A stretch of DNA of 64,000 nt from Ilyonectria destructans (Eukaryota; Ascomycota; Sordariomycetes; Hypocreales; Nectriaceae): NCBI GenBank assembly GCA_020740775.1, contig JAHEWK010000003.1:2604001-2668000 (forward strand). Reading direction: 5' to 3'. The notes under the pieces were generated by a model. That model did no database searches, was not told the DNA's origin, and was given only the letters and a program-made list of their open reading frames with translations. Below are positions 35,387 to 47,271 of the stretch, piece after piece. Both the position numbers and the translations under genes were made by a program. Positions within the stretch are counted from its first letter, which is position 1. Every line of letters begins with the position of its first letter.

Positions 35387-38300
35387 AGAGCGACCGAGCA
35401 ATATTGATGGATGACGACCCCGGAGCAGTCTCTCCCTCTCGGCGCCGGTGAAGCGCCGAGTAGGTACACCGAGCTCCACGAGCGAAACGGCTCACCGGGC
35501 AAACCCCACAGAGCGAAGGAGTCGAACAGCAGAGCGCATTGATTTGAGCCCCTTACTAGGCGACGGATCCGCCATGACGAAAAGCTGGGCAGTGGGGAGG
35601 CGGCCGTTTCTACCGGTCAAATGTCGGCTTGTCTGGGCATCGGTCAAGTCCGGCCGAACACCGATAGTGGCAGGCCGTGGAGGCGGCGTGGAGGCGTAGA
35701 AGCCGTGGGGAGGGCTTCGTCAGATTTAACCGGGCCTCCCAGAAGATGGCATGCTTCTGGAAGGAAAAGAATTTTCCAAAATGGCATCATTAGCGTGACT
35801 TAGCTAAGAGACTCCACCACAAGTGAGGCGGAAACAGCTAGCGGCACTTGGTACTCCACCGGGCCGGTCGTGTCGTCGCTGTGGCTGTGGGGAAAAGATA
35901 CCTGGAGGGTGAACGTGGAGGACATCCTTTGGACAAGAGCGTCTCTGGGGATTTGTAGGGACACACCACACTCCCTGGAATGATGGTGCTCAGCCCTGCG
36001 TCATTGAGGGGTGGCGATTCGACAGAGGGAGACGGCTTGGCGGACAAGCAATCCTCGGCATACGGACGGGCATAACATGGAGGCAATGAGGCAAGGCGGA
36101 CGACGCAGAGGGACACTGAGAGGGCCGGAAGGCAAGGAGGGCCATGAAGAGCAGGGAGCTAGGTTAGGGCGCAAAGGCGTAGGATTGGCTGCCAAAATAG
36201 GCCGATTGTCGCCAGTCTGTGACTCTGTGCGGGACGGACGGGAGATTCGCACCTGTGGAGAAAGTTCCGATGTGCTTGGATGCTTGAACTTGGGTACTTG
36301 GTGCTCGGAAGTGGTCTTGCGCGCATCACTGGGCACTGGCTCAGTTGCAACTCGTCCAGTCCTAGCGGCTTCATGCAGGCCTCTTGCTGCCCTGTCTATA
36401 CGATTTCCCAACGTCATCGTCGGCTGTGGAGAAGAGACTCGGCGATAATCCGATGGCGAGGGATTCATGTCTCACTGGTGCAGGACAAAGTGTGGGGGGT
36501 GGAAAGCCCTATTTCGATTTACCGTATTTTGCTGTACGCACTCGGTCCGAGACGAACGAACAACGCAGATAAGCAAGGCCCAATGAATTCAGGCGGCGAT
36601 ACACCCCGTACAGACCGACAAGATCGAGCTGCTCCAGCCATTGGGTGCGGTTGAGCTTGTGAAAGATTTTTTCCTGCTGGGTCGTTGTTGGGCTGCCACT
36701 ATGAATGCACACCGCCGGGGTGGCTTTTTTTTTTCTTTTACCCCGGCCTCTTCAACACCAGCAAGCAGCGCCGTACCCATCTTTGCGTTTTATGGCGGCA
36801 CGCTCCAGGCGCCAGATCTCACGATCTGGGACACGCAGCTGGATAAGAAGCCACTAGCGTCACTGCCCTGCCTGCATTGGACTGGATGGACTAGACTGCG
36901 TTGGTGCTCAGTCCAAGTGGTTGCACCGCCTTGGGAAGACGCTCTGTGATACAGCTCTGTGTGACGCGGGCAGTAGCACGGGAATGTCGCTGCCACCGAT
37001 TTTCAAGCTAAAGGACGATCCGGAGTGATGTCCTCAGTCCGCGAATGGGCATCAATTGGCTTCGAAGGTCGGGCCTGCTTGGGTCGACACACCGCTGACC
37101 TTGAGGTAATGTACAGACATGACTAGGTGAAGCTATCAGTGGCCGACAATGCCTCCAGGCCGATGCTTCAAGCCGACGCTTCACGCCGATGATGGCCCTC
37201 TCTCGTCCAACCAACTCCCGCCGTCAACTTTTGCCTTCTCGGGTGCTAGATTGCTACTCCAACTTGTGCTACAATCTCAGTACCACTGCATACATACTTG
37301 TGAGACCGCCCGGCCGTCAGTCACATCCGCATCGTACGTGAGCTCCAGGCCGTCCCGGGCGGCGCAAAGCGCATCTGCAGGCCGCTCAGGCGATTCCCCA
37401 TCGACATGGGCCGATCGCACCTCACACTCATGGGCGAAGGCCGGCCCCGACAACGCTGCCTTGCCCCGCCACATCCTCCCCTCGGCGCGGCGGAGAAGGA
37501 CCTTGAGGCGTCTGGGGTGTGTTCCCGTTCGGCAGCGGGACGAGGTGCAATGTACTCCTTCTCATCGGGGGATCGATGTCGGATGCGGGAAAGGGCGGAG
37601 AGAGCCAAGCTGGGGCACGAGGTGTCGCGCGACCAGCGGACAAGGACGTCCAGCGAGTGCTACAAGGGATACAGCAAATGCACAGCAAGATGGTGGGTGG
37701 ACTGTTGAAGCACGCGCCAGGACCGTCTTCTGGCCTGATCGCGGTACCATCCCCTCCAATCACGGCGCCTGGTTCATTAGCCGGGTGTGTCCTTTCGGAT
37801 ACCTCATCGGCATATGCACGGCAGATGGGCGACGATCCTGTTACGTTGACACCTTTGCGGGATGTATCCCCCCCTTTTGTTGCTTTTCCCCGACGAGACG
37901 GCCGTCTGGGGTTGGTTTTTGCGACGACGGGAATAGCACATGGGGGAGTTGTATCGATTAATCGTTCGATGACGGGTTCGTGCTGCGTCCTCGGATCACG
38001 GCCCTCGGCACTCGACACTCGTGGAGGGTACCAGTGCGACTCTATTGGGAAGAGCCGGGGGCCAGGCTGCGGGAGGTTGGCGGTGGGCAGAGCAAACGCC
38101 TGATGAATACAGGATACGTCCGGACTACATGTTGCGGTGGACAGCCGGCTCATCGAGATCTGGGGTTGAGGTTGCGCGTCCGGCAAGTGTCGAGGCCAAG
38201 GCCATCGAAAACCTGGAGCAGCTCCCGCACATCCGCTGCGCAGAGAAGCTGGGGGAGTGGCTGTAGCATGTTACTCGACTCCCCGTGAGAGAAACACTGA

Positions 38301-41300
38301 GGTCATCCCCTTGTCTATTCGTATTTCTCGGCCATTGATACGGACGGTTGCGGCATCAGCAAGATGACCCTGCCCCCGTTTGTAACTGGACGCTGCTGTT
38401 AACGGCGGAGAGGCTTCGTCCGAGGGCCGTCGCCTATTCTTGGTCCCTGTCGCGTATCAGGATGCCGTCTCCGGAGAAAGCCGCCGCTGGTCCCTCGTTT
38501 CATCGTCATATCGCCGGTCCACGTTCCAATTATCCATTGGTTTGCTAATCACAAGCAAATAACTCCTTGATAGCCGCCGCTATGGCCATGTTTCTGCCCG
38601 CTCCCCCATGCCTATATGTGCCTGTTGGCGGGGAATAAGAGTGTGTGGATACGGTACAATAGCATGAGTCAAGAGTAATATGGTTTTTTACGGTACAATG
38701 CAACTTCTATTTGGCTTCGCCACTGGCGGCCTTGACTCGCAACGACTCCCAAAACAATACACGTCAACTTGTGTGGCTAGCAGTTTGATAGCGGGCCGCA
38801 TCCGGGCAGGGAGGTTCCTGGGAGAAGTGAGAAGATTCACACCAGGCCGCACAGAGGGATGTCCGCACAGAGGGAATGTAACAGAGAGAGTCGGTGTGGA
38901 ACTAGCACCCGGGTTCGGCAACTCTTCGCGCAGAAGATTCGAGATAGATGAAGTGGATGTGGTTGCCTGCATCTCGTCTCGAAGTCATAGCCCCATAACC
39001 GCGCTGTTGCGGGTATGTCCTTTGTCATAAATGAGATATGCTTTGCGTCTGCATGTCATTCGATGCTTGGCGGTGTCAGGTTACAACTTCTATTAGTGTA
39101 AAGATACTCCAATTGTGAGCTGAAATGCGAGATAACTAGATAATAGATACTGTGTGTCTCACCGACACAGCAATTATGTGCAGTACACGCAGCCAATTGA
39201 CCTGCACATATGCACAAACTGAATAGCGCCGTGCGTCTCCCAATGGACGCAGCTAGTTTCAATGACCTGCAGGATACGATAAGCCACCAGTTTCCACGAT
39301 TCCATAGGATTGGTTAGATCATATGCAAACCCAATGAGGGACACATAAGACCGCTTGAGGTCCGAGAGTGGTATAGGGTATGCAGATTGGTTCGGCGACC
39401 CCGAGTTGGTCCTGCGATAGGAAAGACCAAGCACTCACTCTACGAGAGCGAAGCAACTTGATTCAGAGAAGATGAGAACTCTAGGCACAGGCAACCGTGT
39501 CGTTTATTGTTGTTTGTACTTTGTTTTTTTGGTTGCGTAAATAATATAAAGATTTACTCAGCATGAGGCGAGTGTTATGCACGCTGTTCTTGTGAAGCCC
39601 CCAGAGACAGGAAAGGATGGCAAACATCTAGGTCTCACGAACAGCCCTAACCCATCACTAATTCAGTCGTCTCTAATGTAATTGAGCTCCCAAGGGGAAG
39701 CGGATTTCCTTCCTCTTACTTGTGGGTTTAGATCCCAGTCGTGGAGACTCATACTTAATCAATGAGCTAGAGATGTAGTCATGAGGGAGCACCTCTATAT
39801 ACGTCCATACCATTTTCTTGGTTACAAACAATTAAGAAACCAATCTGTGTACTTTTCCTTTAGTTAACACTTTGCATTACGCGAATCTGACGAAATTTGA
39901 GACTCCAAGTCCAAGGTATTATCGAATATCTGTGCTTAGGAAGGCATTCCTCTGAATGATAACCGAGCAGTAGAAACGCATGTTATCTTGCACCTTCGAA
40001 CAAACCCGAGACCATAGAGTCATTAGGGCTTGTCTAGCTTGCTAAACCTCTCATATAAAGGTTCGGCGAGAAGTCACGTTTCTGGCGGAGTGGGCTGAAG
40101 AGGCGCGCCGCAGATAGCCAAGAGGAAGGGAGCAAGTTGGGGATAAGGGACATAACTTGATTATAAGAATACGCCATTAAATCAGGAATCCAGTCATACA
40201 TTGTGTGCTGGGGCTGGCGATCAGCACCCGCGCTTGCCTATTCAATGGGATGAAAGAAAAGCCACCCATGAGTGGTTTAATGCGGTTCTTCCTCCGTCAC
40301 CTACCTCCATTGTTTTTCTTAACTATGACTACTTCCAGACCAACCACATTTTTCCTGTTTAAGAATGGTTAATTTGCTGGAGCCGTGGATTGAGGTGCTA
40401 ACCTTGCTCCCGCTCTTTCTAGGTTGAACTGGCGTGTAAACCCATCACGTCCTTGTGCGTCTTGGAATAGACGTTGAGAATAGTAGAGGCGCAATATGAT
40501 GTAGAGCCCGCCCCCAGGCAAATTCGATGGATTTGACAGGAAATCCCGTTAGCAGAGGTCATTCCAAACAAGTTCCCAGTTTTGGCATGCCAATTTCTCC
40601 GTGGTGGTATTCACCTGGCTATACGCCGAACATCAGACTATCGACAATAGTTTTTTCAACAATGATCATGATGCTTCACATGACCGTAACTTAGTTGTAT
40701 AAGTAATGCGGTCTACCAAGACGTAAAATTCATCGCTAACTTCTACGTTGTCTGGAAAATACTTAAGCAATGCTGGAGTGATCAAAGGGAGCTCGAGTCC
40801 AGTTCGATGGATGGCTGTAGGGTAAGCCCAAAAGGAAACATGGACGGAAGCGGACAATCTCCGGGACCGTCGTTCCTTCCAATCACGAACGCGCCACACA
40901 GGCAAGTCGACGTCTCTTATTGGCCCACAATCTCAACACAGTTACTGCTTCACGCTGCCTGCTCAGACGACCAGCATCACGATCATCGCGATTCATCGTA
41001 GTTGAGCACCATTCACCGTGTGACGAGCATTGCCGAGAAATTCTCAAACCAACGTCACCGCCAAATGAGTTACGATTGAGACTGCCGACAAACGCGAGCC
41101 GAACCCGATCAACCCCGTAAGACGGGCAGCGAGCGGCTGGTGGTTCCGTCGAGGTTGAATCGAGCTACCAGGCTATACAAAGCAGAAGCATCGCCAAATA
41201 CAATGTAAGTCTATCTACATCTTCCCCTGTGAACCAGCCGTGATTCATGGCTTGAAAAATTATCGACGAGCGACAATACGAACGTGGTCTATTGTGACGA

Positions 41301-41429
41301 GGGATTGAGTACGAGGCCTTCAGTGACAATGATTCACATCGTGAAGAGACGTCGTCTTATCTTAAACACAGCACCCTTCCTATGCTTTCATGGAACTCAC
41401 CATTCCTGACATTGATCTGCAGTACCGAT
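35387..41429. other. 6-kb region with one unresolved possible gene
   Basis: Only the stretch near 37.5-38.3 kb (listed separately) has any coding character. The part from 39.0 to 40.8 kb is AT-richer, with short frames and no domains, and looks like decayed intergenic or repeat DNA. The minus-strand frame at 36001-36468 has no codon bias and no recognisable domain. Confidence 0.45.
37519..38266 (+). CDS. Possible hypothetical gene, exon structure unresolved
   Basis: Two protein-like pieces lie on the plus strand in different frames. The first, from about 37576, reads MSDAGKGGESQAG and continues through DVQRVLQGIQQMHSKMV to PRRDGRLG (about 37910). The second ends at the TAG at 38264-38266 and reads WAEQTPDEYRIRPDYMLRW, then ENLEQLPHIRCAEKLGEWL. 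A CAG acceptor at 38032-38034 would open the second frame. The only donor that keeps frame with it is a weak GTTGGT at 37911. The upstream part is not resolved, and competing frames exist on both strands. No domain is recognised. It may be a fast-evolving gene, a decayed one, or partly chance. Confidence 0.3.
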
Positions 41430-42790
41430 ATGTCAGAACGTCCAAACGGAGGGGACTCCCCGGTCACCAAGGCCAATATCAATGTCCAAGAGAAGCGGCC
41501 ATTCTCATGGCTGTATGACACGCCCTTCTTTACGTCAATGACTTCAAGACAATACTGATAAAAACCACAGCGAACCTCACCCGATTTTCGTCATCATACT
41601 CATCGGTCCCGACGAGCAACCCTTCGGAATCCAAAAGGACTTTCTGTGCGACCGATCTGAGTTTTTCCAGAAACACTTCTCCGAGGCCGCCATCGAAGAC
41701 AAGGTCGAGCACGTTGTGCGACTCCCAGACGCAACACAAGAGGTCTTTGGGTTGGCTCAAAGTTTTCTCTACACCGACGCGGTCATTTCCGATGTGTCCA
41801 ACGTGCCGTCATACGAGGCGCTCGTCGGCTTGTGGAACCTGGGGCACAAGCTGGGTATCCGGGGACTGTGTGACAAGACGCTCGAAGCCATGGTCGACTG
41901 CCGGCGTATCACGGAGCGAATCCCAGCCACGCCCCTGCTCATTCAGGTCTGGAAGGATACCCCCGAGGGCTCATCGATCAGGAAGCTTCTCTTGTCGTGG
42001 ACGGCGGAGTACATGCGTTCTTCCGATGCTAGAGCAGAGTTTGCAAAGTCGTTGCCACAGGAGGTGCTCAGCGAGCTCGTCGTAGCCATGAGCTCCTTTG
42101 ATACAATCACGGCGGCGGCAGATACGTCCGTCATCTCAGCTGCGACCCCTCGCAAGAACGTGCACTATCTGGAAGAAGAGAGTGAAGATGAGGTTCTCAA
42201 AAACACTAAAAAGAACCGGCGATCTTTGGGCACACCTGGCGGGCTTCTGCCATCTGTCGACCAGAAGCTGGCCAACAAAAACAAGCCGCCCCGGCCTTCT
42301 CTCCCCAAGCCAGTACCAAAACGCCGAACAAGTGCCGGCTATGTGGACAGCCGCACATTTACAACAGCGCAGAAGTTGGACTTTTGCACAGATCTCCTGA
42401 CTAGAATGCTCTCAGGACCCGGTATGTGATCATCTTCCGCCAGGGGCTAGTGTCTTGTGTTCTAATCAATCCATAGGTTTCTGGACACGTCTTGTCGGCC
42501 CCTTCCGTGACCCGGTCGAGCCGGTCGAAGACGGCGTGCCTGACTACTTTGACAAGGTCAAGCGGCCAATGGACCTTAGCACGATCAAGGCCAAGATGGA
42601 CCGCAAGGACTACAGCAACGACGAGGAGTTTGCGGCAGATGTGCGGCAGATCTTCGAGAACTGCTTCAAGTACTGGAAGAAGGGAGACCCTATGTGGAAT
42701 GCTGGAGAGAAGCTGCAGAAGACGTTTGAAGACAAGTTCTCGCACATGAACAAGTGGATCGCCAAGATGGGCGGTGAGGAAGGCGAGTAG
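41430..42790 (+). CDS. BTB/POZ-bromodomain fusion protein
   Basis: Two interaction modules on one 415-aa chain. Exons are 41430-41512, 41571-42421 and 42477-42790, with introns of 58 and 55 bp. Residues of about 30-100 form a BTB/POZ domain (HPIFVIILIGPDEQPFGIQ, DFLCDRSEFFQKHFSE, VVRLPDATQEVFGLAQSFLY), followed by helices typical of a BTB back region. A linker holds an acidic patch (LEEESEDEVL) and basic clusters (KKNRR; KPVPKRR) that could be nuclear signals. Residues of about 300-409 form a bromodomain: GPFRDPVEP, VPDYFDKVKRPMDLSTIKAK, FAADVRQIFENC. The residue aligned with the acetyl-lysine-anchoring Asn (CxxYN) is Trp378 (CFKYWKKGD), so histone reading may be lost or altered. A nuclear chromatin-adaptor role is inferred. 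Domain calls are by motif recognition. Confidence 0.85.
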
Positions 42791-45700
42791 GGCGCTTGAA
42801 CGGGATGGTGCACGAATGTTGGTGCGGGAAGCTGGCTGGGTCATTGTTCCGTGGGGCGCATTCTGGGGTTTACAGAGGCGCCATGTGCAAATGGATTTGC
42901 AATGGTGACCGAGGGCTGGGTTTATTCTTCCATTGGCAATGTAATTATTATGAGTTTGAGAGCGACTGTCTTTGGGAGGCGCTTGGAGATGTGATTGGGC
43001 TCGTTGAGGACGCGAGCAGAGAGCCAGGGAAGGATTCTGAGTCGGAACACCGTCCCACGGATCTTGAGATTGCCACAAGGATGGGACCAAAAAGCAACCA
43101 GGGCTTATAATTAATCATCTTGCTCTTTCATCGTCACATTGGCGGCATTAACTGCCATGCGGGTCTCGAACCAAGTGATGAGCGACGATCGCAAGTTAGT
43201 GAAGGCCCGGTTTCCGCAGCAATGGGCCACCGGATCGCCGTAGAAAATGGGGTTACGCAAAGAAGCCGGCGAGAGTGAAGCGCTAGAACGGGCGGGCGGC
43301 CTAGGTCGCGGCGGGTGGTTGTTCTAGAGCAGCGTGACGGACGGGTGGTGGTGTAGCAATTTACTATACGACGGGGCGAGTTTGTCGGAGCAATTTAAGG
43401 AGGTAATTTGGCTATACGTCGAGTCACTATCGTGGTGTCGCTAAGGAACATTCGGCCGGGCCTTCTGGCTGATATGGGAGACGACGAGGGAGGAGGACGG
43501 CAGAGTACGGAATAGTAGCTATCAACCGGGATTGGATGTCTCTTCTTCCAGGATGGCCAGTGACGCACTGGGGAAAGGCTGAGAGGAGATTTGCTTTTCC
43601 TCTGCACTGGTGGTTTTACAGTCGGGCTTTTTTCCCTGGTTGAACCAAGACGTGGGACTAGAGCAAGGGAGAGAGAGACCCGGAGGGAAAGCGGAACAGT
43701 CCATCAGACCACCCCGCATCGTGAGCGCACGAGTGAGTGAGCATTGGGCATCGTGACGGCGATAGTGGTCAAAGAGGGCGAGAGAGGGAGGGAGCAATCT
43801 TGAGTCGAGTCATCGACACGTAGGCCAGCCACGTCACAGTGGGCAGAAGGATATTTATGCGCCTTTGGTATTCTTGGATCATCGTGAGGGATTCGCGCTT
43901 TGTTCGCTGGCCTTGCATCGTTGGCCTTGCAGATCGCCCAAGTGGTTGCATGCCGTGTTGCTAACACATGGATCGCGCATCTGCCGTCGCGCAGTAGATC
44001 GGGAGTAATAAGAGGTGGGTGACACCGCGGCAATGCCCTTCGAGAGTCTTTTGCTTCCCTGGTAGTTTGTCTTCCAGTCAGTCGGTCTGTCGGTCTCGCC
44101 CGCTGAATGCTGAATGGAGGGACCTGAATGGAGGAGCGCGTGTGAGGTGAGTGACAATCCCCTGCGGTTGGAAGAAAAGCCGCCCGGGCCTGTCACAGTA
44201 ACCTGAAACCCAGTCGAGTCCTCCCCCGGTCCCTGGTCCCATGACGCAGGGCTAAAGATTCCTGGCCATACGCCGGCGAATCAGACGTCGCGATCGGGCC
44301 GAGTGGAGATGCAGCTTCCTGCCAGGATTGGGTTTTGGTTCCTGGTTCCTGCGTCCACATGGACGCCACTTGGCCACCTCCAGCGTAGTACAGGCTCGCC
44401 TAGCGCCTGGATCTGCCCCCCAGACCACTACAGCGCGCCGCCCACCACTCAGCGTCGGCTGATGCCATGTCCGGTAGCAGGTGTGGTAGGGGGTCTGGAG
44501 GGGACCTGCTGCAAAGGGAAGTTGAGCCATTGGACCCCGGTGTTATTGGGCTATGCGCGCTTTCGAGCCGTTGCGTTACGCGGTTGGATGGGGATTCAAT
44601 TTAATCCAGCACTCAGGGTCCCCGGGCGCAAAGTGGGCGGGCCAACAAACAAACGTAGGGGAAGCATACGTACGACGTGCAGTTTTGGCGGGGAGAGCCC
44701 TCGGTGAATGGATCATCATATTGTTTAAATGACATGTTTAAAGCTGCTCTGTTGCTTGATGCTTGCCGGAAGAGGGGCAGAGCGGGCAAGATTGCGCTTC
44801 GACACCGTTCGACGCGCCATAACCAAGGTTGGCTTGGTCTGGGGTCGGCTTTACCTGGGGCCGGCTGAGGAAGAGAGTGGGTGTCGGCGAGGCGCCTAAG
44901 TATGTAGGTGCTACGTAGTACCATCTGCTCTGCCTCTGCTCTGCTCTGTGACCATTGGTCATTCCTGCTGTACTACGTAGAAACACACGAGCCCAACCCA
45001 AGGCAGAGAGAACAAGGCCGTCGGTTCGTTGTCTTGGGTTTCGAAACGAGCACGCGCATGAAACGGCCGCGAGCCCAGACCACACATACCATGCCATGCC
45101 CTGCGCACAGTACTACATAGTAGGTTCTTCCTCGGCTCTTTTGCTTGGGTCTCGCCCGTGCCCACGCCGCCCTCTCTTCCTGCTCCCTCAGTCCCAGCTC
45201 CTCAGTCCCAAACACCCAGCGTAGCAACTTCGTCAGTTGGGAAAGGGGCGGTGCCTGGTGTTGATCGAGGCGCCGCTCCGCACCAACGGCCCCGAACGGG
45301 CAAGGCGCGGTCCTTTTTCCCCCGTCGTCTCTCGGTGGTGAAAGACCCAAGGCCCGTCTTTTGCGGTGCGGGAGCTAATAAGGCGCGCGACGAACCCAGA
45401 GTTGAATCCACCCACTCGCCAGTTGCCACCCGCCGGCCGAGATTCCTTAATTAATTAATTACAGCAAGCGGAGGGGAGCGGAGGAGGCCACGGGATAGGT
45501 CCAACGGTTGGGCGGTAGGGGTTTGCGATATGCGGAATGGGGGGAAAGGATCTTCCCTTCAGGGATTGTTTGACGCCGCACACGCATTCTCCCGCTCGCA
45601 GTCGCCCTCAGTCGCCCCCAGTTGCCCACCCACACGTATACACAGACCGCGCGCCCCTGCTTCTCTCTTCTCCTTCTCTCCTCTACTGCCCCGTCCGACG

Positions 45701-46329
45701 CCTTTCTAGGCCTAAGCCTAGACCTGCTGTTTCCATGGATATTGGGCGCTGGTGGCCACCTTTCCTACAACCTCCTAGGGCCCCCCGTCCTCTCCGTCCC
45801 CCCCCCCCCCCCCCATCCCCCGTGCTACAGTCCGATACCATACCCTGACCTAATTATCTGCAATCTGTACCACGTCTTAATTACGTAGCGTCGTCAACTC
45901 AGTAGCGCACCTGCTGTAGCCGGAGCCCTGTAGTCGTAGTCCCCTTTGGGTGGTTTGGCCTTCCTGCCCATCCTTTTGGCTTGGCGCGGGCCTCTGCCCA
46001 TTTCCATTTACACCTCATATTGCCCATCCCCGTCCTCCTCTCTCCCTCTCTCACACCTCCATCCTACCTCTCCTCTGCTTCGCCCGTCGCCGCCGTCGTT
46101 ATCCTTTTTTCCATCGCAAACCTCAGAGTACCAAGTGACTCTAGCCATTCTTTCAGCAAACCTACGCGAATATCTCTATCGCTCGCTTGACAGCACCCTC
46201 GTTGAAATCTCCGCCAGCAATCCCCACCGCCATCGTACAAACCCTGTCCGTGGCTCTGCGTTCCCTGTCGCACCAGATCGTACATCGCAAAATCTCTTCA
46301 ATCTTCGAAATCAGAAATCTTCAGTCAAG
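42791..46329. promoter_or_regulatory. Intergenic region and leader of the GPI-anchored protein gene
   Basis: I see no gene with coding character. The right third (about 45150-46329) is C/T-rich, with a run of about 17 C near 45798-45814, a TTAATTAATTAATTA tract at about 45447-45461, and CT-rich stretches. It is read as promoter and 5' leader of the downstream surface-protein gene. Confidence 0.5.
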
Positions 46330-47271
46330 ATGCTCTTCCGCTCTGCCGTCTCCATCGCCCTCGTGGCCTGCGTTTCCCACGTCGCCGCCCAGCCCGAGCC
46401 TTACAAGCTGGTCAAGGGCCCCGTCCTGGGTCTCAGCTTCGCTCGTCGCGACACCAACGGGTACCAACCCGAGCAGTCTGTCTGTGGTGACGGCGACACC
46501 TGCGCCGAGGCCTGTGGTACCGGCTATGAGACTTGCACTTCCAACGACTCTTCCACTCACTGCTACAACCCTGCTGATGCGCAAATCTGCTGCTCCGACG
46601 GCTCCGGAAGTAAGTCCCCTGGCGATGTGAAGGATGCCTTACACGCGCTCTTCTAACATGATGTTATTCGTTGTGCTTGACGCTAACTGGTTCTCTCAGA
46701 CTCTTGTGATGATGGTTACTACTGCAGTCACGACACCGCCGCTAACACCTGGTGCTGCCCTGACAGCATGAACCTGGTCGAGTGCGCCGCGGCTTACAAC
46801 GTTGATGGTGCTCTCGTGTCCGACGCCCCCTTCACCAGCTCCGCTGAGCCCACGACGACTTCCACCACTTCCGTTAAGCCTACCACTACCTCTACTGAGC
46901 CTGAGACCACCTCCACTGAGGCCGAGATCACCTCCACTGAGGCCGAGACCACCACCACTCCCGAGTCCACCTCGACTCCCGTCTCCACCACCTCCAAGAA
47001 GGCCTCCACCAAGTCCGTCGTCACCAAGACTGAAGTCGACGATGAGACCACCACCATCTGCCCTACTCCCAGTGCCGGCTATAGCACTGCTTGGACCGGT
47101 TCCAACAGCACCGTCACCAGCGTTGCCCCGACCCAGCCCTACGAGACCCCCGCCGCCAGCGGTTCCTCGTCCGCCTCGGTCCCTGCCGTCACCACCAACG
47201 TGAACGGCGCCGCCGCCACCGGTGCGAGCGCCCTGCTCATCGTCGCCGCCGGCTTCTTCGCCCTCCTCTAA
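46330..47271 (+). CDS. Secreted Cys-rich, Ser/Thr-rich GPI-anchored cell-surface protein
   Basis: Predicted cell-wall or plasma-membrane protein of unknown role. Exons are 46330-46609 and 46700-47271 (90-bp intron), giving 283 aa. A signal peptide covers about the first 20 residues (MLFRSAVSIALVACVSHVAA). A compact region of about 75 residues then carries 12 Cys (SVCGDGDTC, ICCSDG, WCCPDS), suggesting a disulfide-knotted fold. A Thr/Ser/Glu repeat region follows (TTSTEPETTSTEAEITSTEA), which should be heavily O-mannosylated. The end has a hydrophobic stretch (ASALLIVAAGFFALL) after a small-residue region (NVNGAAATG), typical of a GPI-attachment signal. The start is the first Met after a very pyrimidine-rich leader. 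The longer upstream-start version would bury the signal peptide and is rejected. Expression is probably strong, judged from the C-biased codons. Confidence 0.88.

Noticed and set aside
36001..36468. 155-codon minus-strand frame
   Set aside because: The first 60 residues look protein-like, but codon bias and domains are lacking and an opposing frame is open over the same DNA.
39000..40800. AT-richer stretch that might be a RIP-mutated transposon
   Set aside because: No reverse-transcriptase, transposase or terminal-repeat trace could be read, so no element is called.
43130..43200. T-arm-like GGTTCGAGACC on the minus strand, suggesting a tRNA
   Set aside because: The flanking bases cannot form the T stem, and no acceptor or anticodon stem was found.
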